Below, piece after piece: positions 22,621 to 32,490 of a stretch of DNA of 64,000 nucleotides. Source of the stretch: Apiospora phragmitis (lineage: Eukaryota > Ascomycota > Sordariomycetes > Amphisphaeriales > Apiosporaceae). How positions within the stretch are numbered: the first letter of the stretch is position 1; the number at the start of each line of letters is the position of its first letter. The notes under the pieces were generated by a model, which did no database searches, was not told the origin of the DNA, and saw nothing but the letters and a program-made list of their open reading frames with translations. The translations under genes were made by a program, and so were the position numbers. The stretch is taken from contig JAQQWL010000006.1 in the NCBI GenBank assembly GCA_038363925.1, forward strand, positions 228,501 through 292,500, read 5' to 3'.

Positions 22621-22975
22621 AGACTTGAATCTTATATATTAAACCTTATTGGTGGGAATAGTGAAGTGATACTCTCTAGTGGAGATAGTGCACCAGTTAC
22701 AGGTACTATCCCGCGACACCAGCTGGAACGGGGGACTCTACGGGCCTACAGTATATGGCTATAAGAATCCCGTGGCGAGCCTCTGATACATACAGGGCCG
22801 TCGTAACGCGTGCTAAGCGGTGGACGAACACTGGTTCATGTTCGTTTAAGGTACATGCTAAGCCCCCTAGAAATAGGGCCTAATAGAAGAGCGCCTGTAA
22901 AGTAAATCTGTTAGGGGACTGACTAGAGGAGAAATACTCTAGTTGTGATTTAATAGTCGTAGTCCGGTACATCTG
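22621..22975 (+). ncRNA. group I self-splicing intron in 28S rRNA fragment
   Basis: Removing 22621-22975 restores the conserved rRNA junction exactly. The 5' exon ends in U and the intron ends in G, as required for group I introns. The internal guide GGTGGG (22651-22656) pairs with the exon end CCCACT (22615-22620), including the G-U wobble at the splice site. Core elements are visible: P-like GGAACGGGGG (about 22724-22733) with Q-like AATCCCGTGGCGAGCC (22765-22780), and R-like GGACTGACTAGAGG (about 22916-22929) with S-like AATAGTCGTAGTCC (about 22952-22965). No homing endonuclease frame is present. By hand alignment the site is upstream of the A-loop, near E. coli 23S position 2535. Confidence 0.85.
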
Positions 22976-23215
22976 AATAGGGAACGTGAGCTGGGTTTAG
23001 ACCGTCATGAGACAGGTTAGTTTTACCCTACTGATGACCTCACCGTAATGGTAATTCAGCTTAGTACGAGAGGAACCGCTGATTCAGATAATCGGTTTTT
23101 GCGGCTGTCCGATCGGGAAGCACCGCGACGCTACCATCTGTCGGATAATAGCTACACAACTCTAAGCCAGAAAACATCCATGTTAGAACGCGGTGATGCC
23201 TCCTCCCAAATGCTG
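22976..23215 (+). rRNA. 28S rRNA fragment, 3' part with sarcin-ricin loop
   Basis: Starts AATAGGGAACGTGAGCTGGG, continues with the A-loop TTTAGACC region, the sarcin-ricin loop AGTACGAGAGGAACC, GGTTTTTGCGGCTGTC and TAGAACGCGGTGAT. Several normally invariant positions are changed (for example GTCGTGAGAC reads GTCATGAGAC, and the GGCTGAACGCC region is altered), so this is probably a decayed copy. Similarity fades after about 23,215; the 3' end of 28S may run to about 23,430 but I cannot fix it. Confidence 0.8.
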
Positions 23216-23560
23216 TAAGTGGATGCGAAAAGGCCCTGGCCTCGCCATCTTTCCACCGGCAAAGTGCCTATCGAGATTGAAGTGCCTGATCCTCCGAATA
23301 TGCTGCCCGTAACTGCACCTTTCCGATCGGGTAGCATCGTACCAATATTTATACCCTTACATGTCTTCAGAACCAGAACTGACCGCGACACCAGCAGAGA
23401 CGTCTTAATCATACCTGTCACATTCCGTTATATGCCCCTGCTGAGCAGCGTCGACGTGCACGAAAATCTACAGGGCCGGCGCGGCGACGGGCGACGACGG
23501 CGTGACGGGCATGGCGACAATATCTTCTCGCCCTTCGCGGTGGGCCTGTCTCGAGCATAG

Positions 23561-23777
23561 GCGAACAGCGACCTGCTGCAGTGGGGGTCGACAGCGGGCC
23601 GCCTCGTGGTGCCCGCAATGCCGGGGCTGGGCGTCGAGCTGGACCGCGAGAGGCTTGCCCGGCTCCACCAACCAGCAAGTATCTCGACTGCGGCCTGACG
23701 AAGAAGAGGGACGACACAAAACACATATATGCAGAGGTTTTCCAGCAGGACGTCTCGGCCAAGATAGCAAAGTGGTG
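23561..23777 (+). pseudogene. C-terminal relic of an enolase-superfamily dehydratase
   Basis: One frame reads V-P-A-M-P-G-L-G-V-E-L-D-R-E-R-L-A-R-L-H and a second continues K-Y-L-D-C-G-L-T with an acidic/basic tail. Together they resemble the C-terminal end of fungal mandelate racemase/sugar-acid dehydratase proteins, with one frameshift between them. No upstream barrel is readable. Tentative. Confidence 0.3.
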
Positions 23778-24386
23778 AGAGGAAGAACTGCGAGACCGGC
23801 TGGGTGTCAATAAAAGGCGTAATCTTGCTCATTCCCCAAACGAGCGATACGCGCAGTGATCTACAGCATGACGAAGTCTCCGAGTGGATACATGACTGCT
23901 CGCAGACTGCATCACATGAAATCTTTCATGATTGCCAGCCATTCCGCGGAGATGCTCCGTTCTGGGGAGCGTGAGACAAAGGCGTAAACTGAGGCTACAC
24001 AACATGTCAAGTCTACCTACTGCTTCCGATGTCGGCGGGGTAAAGTACGCCCGAGTGACTCATTGTTCAACGTTACAAGGCAGATTCCTGGAGTTTGACG
24101 TATGGCACCAGTCATCTTCATCAATATTGTGCTAGTAACAGTACAGGAATTCGAGTACCATCTTGAGTTGGTTGCCCGGCTTCGGGACTTGGGAACTGGT
24201 GGAGCCGCCGGATACCGAAGGACCAACCCATACGTAGGGGCCTTCAAGACCTAGAGTAGAGCCCCTTTGGTATAAAGCTGGCCAGCCCAAGTACCAACCC
24301 CAAAGGTTTAATGGATCAGTCCAGATGTCAACAGCAACAGTTATAACATCCTTCAATTCTTACTTACCAGGGCATCAGTAAATGCA
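23778..24386. other. intergenic, no gene supported
   Basis: Upstream region of the O-methyltransferase. No further feature was recognised. Confidence 0.45.
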
Positions 24387-25193
24387 ATGGCTACAGAGAA
24401 CATGATCGACGAGGCCCTGTCCTCCATCCAGGCCGAGCCCGTGACCCTGGACCTGTTGCGGCGCCTGCACACTGAGGCTCTGAATGAGCCAGCCTACGTG
24501 AGCACGGATGGGCAGCTCGCGTCGGCGGCGCTCGACCGCTTTGTCGCCCTGGACCCCGACAAGTGCACTCTGGTGTACCTGCTGCTGCGCGCGAGCGGCG
24601 CCCGCCACATCGTCGAGGCCGGCACCTCGTTCGGCGTCAGCACCATATACCTGGCGCTCGCGGCGAGGCAGAATGCACTCGCCGCCCAAGCAGCAGCAAG
24701 CCGTCGGGGTGGCGGCGACGACGGCGGCGGCGGCAAAGTGACCGCGACCGAGAACGAGCCGGCCAAGGCGGACAAGGCCAGGGCGCACTGGGTGCAGACG
24801 GGCGAGGGCCTGGACCAGTGGATCGATCTACGAGTGGGGGACATCCGGGAGACGTTGAAGACGGATTTGCCAGAGCAGGTCGACTTCCTCTTGCTGGACA
24901 GTAAGTCGATACTTAAAACTTACCGAACCCGTGCTATCATTACCTGAAAGAGTGTTTGATGCTTGATCGGCTAACTGCGAGGCTCTCCAGTTTGGGCGTT
25001 TCTGGCACTGCCGGCCTTCCGGCTCGTACAACCGAAGATGCAAATCGGTGCGACCGTGGTGGTAGACAACGTCGTGGCCGCCAAGGAAGAGTACGCTGAC
25101 TTGTTGGCGTATCTAGATGACCCTGCCAATGGCTTCAAGACGTCCACTGTGCCTTACCAGGGCGGTCTGCTCGTCGCCGTGTATGTAGGGTAG
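24387..25193 (+). CDS. class I SAM-dependent O-methyltransferase (CCoAOMT-like)
   Basis: Exon 1 is 24387-24900, intron 24901-24990 (GTAAGT donor, CTAAC at 24971, CAG acceptor), exon 2 24991-25193; 238 residues, the usual length. The SAM-binding motif I is V-E-A-G-T-S-F-G-V-S-T (Glu77 to Gly83), followed by the E-x-E-P-x-K-A-x-K-A-R segment. D-F-L-L-L-D ends exon 1, W-A-F-L-A-L-P opens exon 2, and V-V-V-D-N-V-V supplies the second metal-ligand region. Such cation-dependent enzymes methylate small phenolic or catechol-like molecules and some secondary metabolites. It is 10 kb from the UstYa-like genes with pseudogenes between, so participation in that pathway is only a possibility. A Gly/Asp-rich insert (about residues 108-116) is unusual. 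Intact. Confidence 0.85.
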
Positions 25194-25261
25194 GGTCTGG
25201 ATAAACATATGGTAGACATCCTAAAGGTTCCGAAGAGTTCGCCGCTCAAGGAGGGCCATTG

Positions 25262-25545
25262 ACTTAGGAAATAAAACGAATCGATTTATTACGCTTTTCT
25301 TTTAATTACGCTGTAAGTGTAGATAATAAAAGGCGGGCGGCAGCTTATTAATCCCTTTAGTTTTAACTATTTTTATTAATAATTAACTTATTTAAAGTAA
25401 TTATTTAAAAGTTCTCGCTTATAGTTTTTAATAAGCCACGATTAATTATAAAATTTAAAGATTTTAAAGTATTATATTTATAAAGTTATAACAACTAAGG
25501 TATTTAATATTTTATTTAAAATAAACGTGAAATAAAGGGCCGAAG
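25262..25545. repeat. short AT-rich RIP-type relic
   Basis: About 280 bp with AT content and TpA richness like the central block, embedded in normal DNA. Remaining C and G are largely in CpG. Probably a remnant of a mutated repeat; the element type cannot be told. Confidence 0.5.
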
Positions 25546-26334
25546 TGAGCCTATACCGAAAGCGGTCAGCAGTAAAGGATCTTTGGCCTACTCGTGAGCA
25601 AGCGGCTCATCTACAGCTGCCGTCAGTTCCGGACTCTCTACGTATGGGAGGTACCACCGTGTTCTGGCGTAGATTCTGACTCGAGGCATTCGCCGTCCTA
25701 CGGTCCTCCATCCGAAAAGCTGGTCGAAAAAACGAGGTCGACCGGGGCTAGGATCAGCTTCTGGAGGCAAAGGCGGGCAGGAGATGACTCACTGCAGATG
25801 CCAGAGCCAGGCCCGATACCACTCAGCAGGAGATGACTCAACCGCATAAGGGAGACCGAGCAAAAGACCATCCCGACAGGAGTCAGTTCAAGCTCTTAGA
25901 CAACACAAGCAGGAGTCTGTTCAAGCCGCAGGGCGCCAAGAGGAGTCTTGCTAACCTGCTAATAGCTCCGTGACCAACACCTGTTCCTGCCTCCCGCTTC
26001 GTTTCACCACTGCCTGCGGCGCTACTTTCTCTCTCTCTCTCTCCCGCCATTATGGCCAGTAAGCACTGCTATGCACCCCCAAGGGATTGCTGTGCTAATC
26101 CCTTGGATCTAGTCATTGACTTCCAACCTGGCTCAACAGCCATCGGCCTCGGCGCTGGGGGTGATGACACGCGCAAGCGTCCCCACGCTAAGCTCGACAG
26201 AGCTCACGAGAGGGACACCTCCACCGACGACCGCTTACCGCGTCTTCGATCTGGTTAGTGTTCCTATTTCACCCCTTCCATTCTAGTAAGCCGTTGAGTG
26301 TATCAGTAATAGTGTTATATAAAAGGAGTTCGAG
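25546..26334. other. intergenic; short repeated motifs
   Basis: TGACTCA, the Gcn4/CpcA-type site, occurs at 25785-25791 and 25834-25840 within a repeated GGAGATGACTCA. A (CT)n tract lies at about 26,027-26,043. No gene is supported. Confidence 0.35.
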
Positions 26335-26601
26335 ATGGCCGAGATATGGGAGAGGCGTGAGAAGGAGGCCAAGGTTAAGAACGAGAAGGCCAAAAATAAG
26401 GCCACAAAGAAGGAACTCCGAAAGGCAAGACTCGCCGCCCGCCCTGTGCGAGCAGCAGCAGCAACACCAGCACCAGCACCAGCACCAGCACCAGCACCAG
26501 CACCAGCACCAGCACCAGCACCAGCACCAGCACCAGCACCAGCACCAGCACCATCCGCTCGCCACGCCACGCCGTGCCTGCGCCCCCGCTCCCGTCCATG
26601 A
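26335..26601 (+). CDS. hypothetical Lys/Glu-rich fragment with APAP tract
   Basis: An 88-codon frame begins with a charged helix (MAEIWERREKEAKVKNEKAK) resembling C-terminal tails of some fungal pogo-type transposases, then runs through an Ala-Pro tract encoded by the hexanucleotide repeat. TATATAAAAG lies about 20 nt upstream of the ATG. It may be a transposase remnant or chance; no domain is present. Confidence 0.2.
   Translation: MAEIWERREKEAKVKNEKAKNKATKKELRKARLAARPVRAAAATPAPAPAPAPAPAPAPAPAPAPAPAPAPAPSARHATPCLRPRSRP
26465..26552. repeat. hexanucleotide microsatellite (ACCAGC)n
   Basis: About 14 uninterrupted copies of ACCAGC (equivalently CAGCAC). All six frames across it are open, which creates several spurious Cys-Trp, Gln-His or Ala-Pro ORFs. 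Confidence 0.95.
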
Positions 26602-27798
26602 CTCCGATTCGCCAGGCTTCGGCTGCTCACTCTGCCGCCAGGCGATCGAGCATCGCTCGTCGGCCCTTCACCACCACCCCACCATCGCCGACGGCTCTTC
26701 TGGCGGCTCGACGGGCCTGGGCTGCTGCTGGTCGTCAAAACGCCCTGGGCCTACCGATACACGATCAGCGAGATCGACCAGGCCTGATAAGCCCTATGGC
26801 ATCTCTTCAGTCTTGGCAATGAAGCCTTGCCAAATAAGTATTCTGATCCGATAATTAGCTGCGTTCTTCTGCTTTTCTTCTTCTGATTCTTTCTCACGCT
26901 GAGGATGAGGGACGGGGCCGGATATACCGAAAGGCCTCTGCAGTCTGATAGCCGTGGCTATCCTACGGGGCTGCGCTAGTCCGTCTCCTCTCAAGCTTTC
27001 TCATGTATGCCGATGCCTTCTACACCGGCATTAGACCACAACTCAATTCTCTATAAATCTGAATCATGAGATCAGCGGCTAGAGCTATGCTCGGTCCTGT
27101 TGGCGGAGATCGAATAAATGAGCGGCACTGCGGCTGTGACTGTGAATTCAGTTGTGAGTGAGCACTAATTAGTTAGAAAGTAATACTACTTTCCTATGCG
27201 CCCTCATGCCTTTGAGTCTGGTACGTCTATCGGGGATTAGACTTAGAGTGAAATCGACGCTCTATGCTCGTTCCGGAAAGAGTGGGTCATAATGGTCGCC
27301 GAACGGAGTATATACTAGGTTAGCCTGTTTCCACTTGCCGGGATGCTAAAATAGTAAGCACCTAGCTATACCAGACCGCATCTCCACTATAGCCCACAAA
27401 TTTTGCCTGACAGCCGTCATGCTTCTAATTTTAAACGTTCAGCCGACTGTCCGTTAAGCTTAGATGCTGAGGTTACTCCACCGCTGGCGGGTTTCTGATT
27501 ACCTTGGGAAGCCGCTGACATGGAGCGTGGATTACTTTCTCAACTACTAGAAACTTATCAGCCACACAGTTATGAATTGTCGTGGATATAGGCTCTCATG
27601 GTTTATTACCGTGGCTCGATAAAACTCTTTCAGGCTTTACATAGAGACAAACGTGATATTATAGTAGTGAGGCGTTCCCACCGGGGCCGTCTGTGGACGG
27701 AAGAGGCATTCAACAGCACGTACACCATAACGCCAGGAATAGTAAGGAGATCGAGTAATCGGTGACGTATTAGTAGTATCGCAACTCTAGGATGCGGC
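26602..27798. other. intergenic, no gene supported
   Basis: No convincing ORF, RNA gene or repeat was recognised in this 1.2 kb stretch. Confidence 0.45.
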
Positions 27799-27806
27799 TA
27801 TAAATC
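27799..27806 (+). promoter_or_regulatory. TATA box of small secreted protein gene
   Basis: TATAAATC lies about 135 nt upstream of the ATG at 27938. Confidence 0.45.
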
Positions 27807-27937
27807 GCGGTCTCTCTACTCTTGCAATTCAAACAACCTACCAAGCACATCTCGAACATCAAGCTTCCTACACTTATCTAGCCTCCAAGATCATTGCAAC
27901 ACTTCCACAAAGCTCAAGATCCTCTACTTCCTTCAAG

Positions 27938-28555
27938 ATGTTTGGCTCCTTCTCAACATTCGCCACCTTGGCAACCCTCTTCGCCTCCCAGTCTCTCGCG
28001 GCGCCTGACACGAATGAGACCGCCGAGATCCTCCCCCGCGGCGGTGGCTACCCCGCGTCCAACCCCCCGGGTGTGTTCTGCTACAACACATGGGAGAAGG
28101 TCACCAATGATGTACGTGAAATGAGATAGATCGCAAGCTCCCGCTGCTCCCCAGCATATATACTTGCATCACAAAGGCTAACTCTCGCTCACACTCCGCA
28201 GCCCGTGGTCCAGTACTGGTACGTGACGGCGCAGGACATGGGCCACGCGATCAAAGCGAACAAGCTGTGGAACCACCTGAACCTCAACGGCTGCGCGCCG
28301 ACGGAGCACGTGCAGCACCTCAAGCCCGAGATCAACGGCGCCGTCTACACCTTCCACACCAGCGAGGCCTGCACCGCCGCCCGCGTCAGCCACGCCATCC
28401 GCTCCTCGTCCAACCCGCCCGTCGACATTGCCTGCAAGTTCACCGACAAGAACAACGGCATCAGCCCCGGCGGGGCCGCGGGCGCCGCGAGTGGCGGCGC
28501 AAACAGCGCCGTCCTGGGCATTTTGCAGGCGCTCGGCGGTCTCGCCAAGGCTTAG
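27938..28555 (+). CDS. small secreted cysteine-containing protein, candidate effector
   Basis: Exon 1 is 27938-28111, intron 28112-28201 (GTACGT donor, CTAAC near 28,178, CAG acceptor), exon 2 28202-28555; 175 residues. A signal peptide (about residues 1-21, MFGSFSTFATLATLFASQSL) precedes a mature chain with four cysteines (48, 89, 115, 136), one N-glycosylation sequon (N26), and a Gly/Ala-rich, mildly hydrophobic C-terminus. I do not recognise a named family. The coding part is strongly GC-rich, yet the gene ends only about 150 bp from the RIP-mutated AT block, a typical setting for fungal effector genes. Intact. Confidence 0.75.
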
Positions 28556-29599
28556 ATCATAGGTCTACTATTGTTGGTACATTGACAGACTACACCAGCA
28601 GGGAGGGCGGTGCGTGAAGCACGGGGCTGGGTAGGAACTGTTTATGACTTACTCATGCCGATGGATGGAACTCATGATTTATAAGCAGAGAGGCACACCC
28701 GTTATTCTTCACTTCTTTAGATCTTTTAATGATTTAATTTAAATGTCGATTAAATAAGATTTAGTATAGACAACTAATATCTCATTTAAAAAACTTCACC
28801 TGTCTTTTTTCGGCGCTATACACGTATAATATAATAGATATATACACTTTATGCGATATAAAGCCTTTATTTAAATCTTTATATTAATAACTAGTTAAAA
28901 AAAACTTTTATTTAAAAACGGCGGTAAGTATTTCTTATTAATAAGATAATAAGAAATTACACTTATTTTAAATATCTTTTTATATTTTTCCTTTATAATA
29001 TATTTTAATATTGCTATTATTTTATATATAACTTTAAACTTAATGTTATTATTTAATTAACGAATTAATTAACGTATAATTAATTAATTATTATTACTTT
29101 TATGATTAATTTTACGTTAATTAACAGCTTTTTTTAAACTTATTTATTGTAAAACCTTTTAATTATTATTAATTTTACTCTTTAATAATTAAAAGAAATA
29201 ATAAATTAATATCCTTAATAATTTTAACTTTATATTAAACTTAAAGGTTATTAATATATCTACGATTATAATATTAAGCTTAAAGCGAGAATTAACTTAT
29301 AATCGGCTCGATAATGAAAATAATCTCTCGTATTTAATAAATATTAATTAAATTAAAACGAAATTAAAAGCTATTCGTAATAGTTTAAAGTATTAATCGC
29401 GACGACTATTTAAATATTTAATCGAATTAATTATATTAATATTATCTAGTATATTTATTCTCGTGTTCGTTATTAAAGGATTAATGGTTTATTTAATTAA
29501 GTTATTATAAAAAAAAAAGTAAAGCTATTTATATATAAAAGTAATTAAATAACCGTTAACGTTATTAATTTAAAGTTCGATTTATTTAAATATATTAAA

Positions 29600-29800
29600 T
29601 AAGCTTTCGTATATACGTACTAGTTTTAAGTTTAATCGAGGTTATATTATTATATTTTATTATTTATATCTATCTTTAATGCGAGCTATAAGGGGCATCG
29701 TATACCCCCTCTTTATAAAATAAAAAGAGGTTCGTGCGCGTAGGTATGTGGCACCCCCTTTAAAGTAGTATAGAAAACCTTAGTTCCTACTATTTTAATA
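29600..29800 (-). repeat. inverted copy of the 56.6-56.9 kb repeat
   Basis: On the minus strand this reads the same sequence as about 56,645-56,850, including AAGGTTTTCTATA, the GCGCACGAACC segment and AACCTCGATTAAA. It is probably an LTR-type fragment of the copia-like element whose 3' end lies at 56.4-56.9 kb. The two copies bracket the block in opposite orientation. Confidence 0.65.
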
Positions 29801-30028
29801 AAATCTTTATATTAAGTTTTTTACACGCTTTTCGTTAATATTTTTATATTATAAATTTATTCTACGTTTATTAATTAAAAGCGTTTAAAACTTTTTTAAT
29901 AATAAATTAAATAATATATATAAGCGGCGTAATATATAAATATTAAATAAAAGTTATTATAATAATTATTAAGTCGCGCGGCGATGACCGTGTTAATAAG
30001 TATTAAGTTAAACGCTTTATTAATCGTA

Positions 30029-31825
30029 ACGTACCTTATAAGCGAGCTACGCACTTTTTATTATTAAGCCTTATAAGTTATAAATTAACTCGATTATAAC
30101 GCTTAGAATTAATTAAATATATTAATAATTATTATTTTTAAAGGTTTTTATATTATTTTAATAAGTACGCATATTATGCCCGGGCTTTCCGTAGATTTTA
30201 TAGCGTTATAAGCGTGTCTTAAACGTTCTCGTATAACTACTCCTTTAACGTGATTCGTTTTATAATTATTTATTACTATTTTCTTTAAAACTGCAGGTTT
30301 TTTCTAGTTTATATATAAAGTGATCCTCTATCTTATAGCCGTTTCTTTTTCGTACGGCGGCGCCGGCTAAATATCTTATTTATTTTTCGAAGTATCGCGT
30401 TCTTACCTTTTAAAAAAGTAATTCGGTATATAACCTATATTATAAACTTTATAATTTAATTAAAACTAATTAAAATAAATATTAAAAGGCTATTTTAATA
30501 TTATACGATACGGTTTTAAACGTATTCGGTTTAAGATTAAGCCTTAATCGGGTTATTTAAAGTTTTTAATTTTTAAAGGATAAATAGGCCGGAAAACGTC
30601 CCGGAGGTATTAAAATAAGTAGTTTTATATCTAATTATAAAATAATATATTCCGGATTATATAAAACGAGTCTTATTTTTTAAAAGCTTTTTTATATATT
30701 CGAAACGATAAAAGTTACTTAAAACGTTTTTAAAAACGTTAGTAAGAAGTCTTTTTTAAAGATATAAATAATATACGCTCGTATAAAACCTTTAATTTCT
30801 TTCTTATACGCTTTTTTAATATACTAAAATAATTAATATTAAAAGGTTAAAACTCATATAATAAATAAAAAAATATATAAAGTATAATAATCGAGTTCTT
30901 TTTATAATAAAGCTTAAAAGTTATTAAGTAGTAATTTTTATAGCCGTTTAAAACTAAAAAGTAATAACGATTTTTCGTATAAAACTTAATATATTAATTA
31001 AAATATCGAATCTAGTCCTCGCTTTTTTTATTCGTGGTTTAATTATTTTTAATAATTACGATTATTTAATCCTTTAATAAAAATAATATAGGAAAGGATA
31101 GCGTAACCGTTTAATCCGACGCCTTAAATAATTATAACCTATTCCCGGTTCTTTTATTATATTATTTTAGGCTTTCCGGGTTAATCGGAGGTGGTTACGA
31201 TTATTTCGGACAAGATTTAGCCTATAAGAAACCTAGTTTCGTTAAAAATTATATATATCCTCTTTTTATATCTTATATTTATTAATTATATTTTATATAA
31301 AAATAAATTACGCGTAATACGTGTTGAAATTTTTATAAAATATTTTTTAATAATTAATTCTTCGGTTAAAATGCGTTTAAAGGTCTAGTTATTATCGTAT
31401 AAAGTTAAAGGCTTAATTAACGCCGACGCGTCCCGCGTCGCGTAAGCTAAATAATCGATTCGCTATATCTTTTATATTACTTAACCGGGGAGAAAACGAT
31501 TACGTATTTAGATTAATAATATATTAAAGAATTAATTCCTCTTTAAAATTAGAAAGCTTTCGAAAGTTTATAAAGATTTCGGATCGTGATCGAATTCCGC
31601 GTCGTCGGCTACGTAACGTCAACTCTAGGACATGATATATCGCTATAACTTTTCGTATACTTAATTTCGAGTTATTTTAAAACGCTTAAAGCGTTAAATT
31701 AAACCCTTTTTAATTTGTTTATTCTATACTTATTAAAAGAGAAAAGTTAATATAAAATTAATTATAAAAAAGTTAATTAAAAGTACGTAGCTCGCTTATA
31801 TACGCAGCTCGCTTATAAGGTACAT
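30029..31825 (-). mobile_element. pogo/Fot1-like DNA transposon, RIP-mutated, copy A
   Basis: The ends are inverted repeats: the left begins ACGTACCTTATAAGCGAGCT, and the right end read on the minus strand begins ATGTACCTTATAAGCGAGCT. Both are flanked by TA, the target duplication of Tc1/mariner-type elements. The interior matches copy B in inverse orientation, so the transposase remnant is on the minus strand. RIP has introduced many stops. Confidence 0.75.
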
Positions 31826-32029
31826 TATCTTAAACTTTAAAACTTAAAGAAACCGTTAATATAATTATTAAAAAGTTTTTTATAAAAATATAAGTATTAT
31901 TTTTAACTAGTTTATATTAATCGCGAATATTAAAACTAAATATAAAATTTTAAATAAAAATAAATGAAATTTTAATAAAACCGGCTTTATAATAAGCATA
32001 ATTAAGTTAATACTTATCTATTATAACTT

Positions 32030-32450
32030 AGCCTAACCATACGACCTAGACCCACTTCCAGTACGGTCCTACAATGCCTCGAAGCATGTACGAAACCTAG
32101 CATAAATTAGCCCTACCTAGTTAACGCTTACGACCCACTAAAGATAACGGACCTACTCGCTAGGAACACGATGACGGTCATTAAGGAAAGAACACAGGAC
32201 AGCGTAACGACGACAGTACTAAGTAAGCAGTACGGACTAGACAGCCAGGCCTAGATGACTAGAGCTGGATAAGCCAGGACCGCGCCATCGGACGGATGAC
32301 TAACCTAGGTCACGTGATGGATCATTAGATCAAAGAATAGGAAGTCACGATCCTGCGAGCCAACGGATTATAGATCGCGAAAATAAGAATATGTGATCCA
32401 CGATCTAATTAGAATTAATAAAGAAGAAACGAGATATATAATAATAAATA
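32030..32450. other. spacer less affected by RIP between transposon copies
   Basis: The first 350 bp has near-normal composition and retains CpA and TpG, unlike the elements on either side. It contains CACGTGATGGATCA and later TGATCCACGATCT, giving a weak inverted relation. It may be unique sequence from before insertion or a solo LTR; neither is proven. Confidence 0.4.
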
Positions 32451-32490
32451 ATTTCTTATATATTTTATATAAACACTCTTTATTTTAATA

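Noticed and set aside
23152..23421. 89-codon minus-strand ORF
   Set aside because: Antisense to the 28S rRNA fragment, a well-known source of spurious proteins.
26269..26854. Cys-Trp-, Gln-His- and Val-Leu-repeat ORFs on both strands
   Set aside because: All arise from reading the (ACCAGC)n microsatellite, which lacks stops in every frame.
27000..27800. Possible further rRNA-like sequence
   Set aside because: Some phrases look RNA-like by eye, but no conserved rRNA blocks could be matched.
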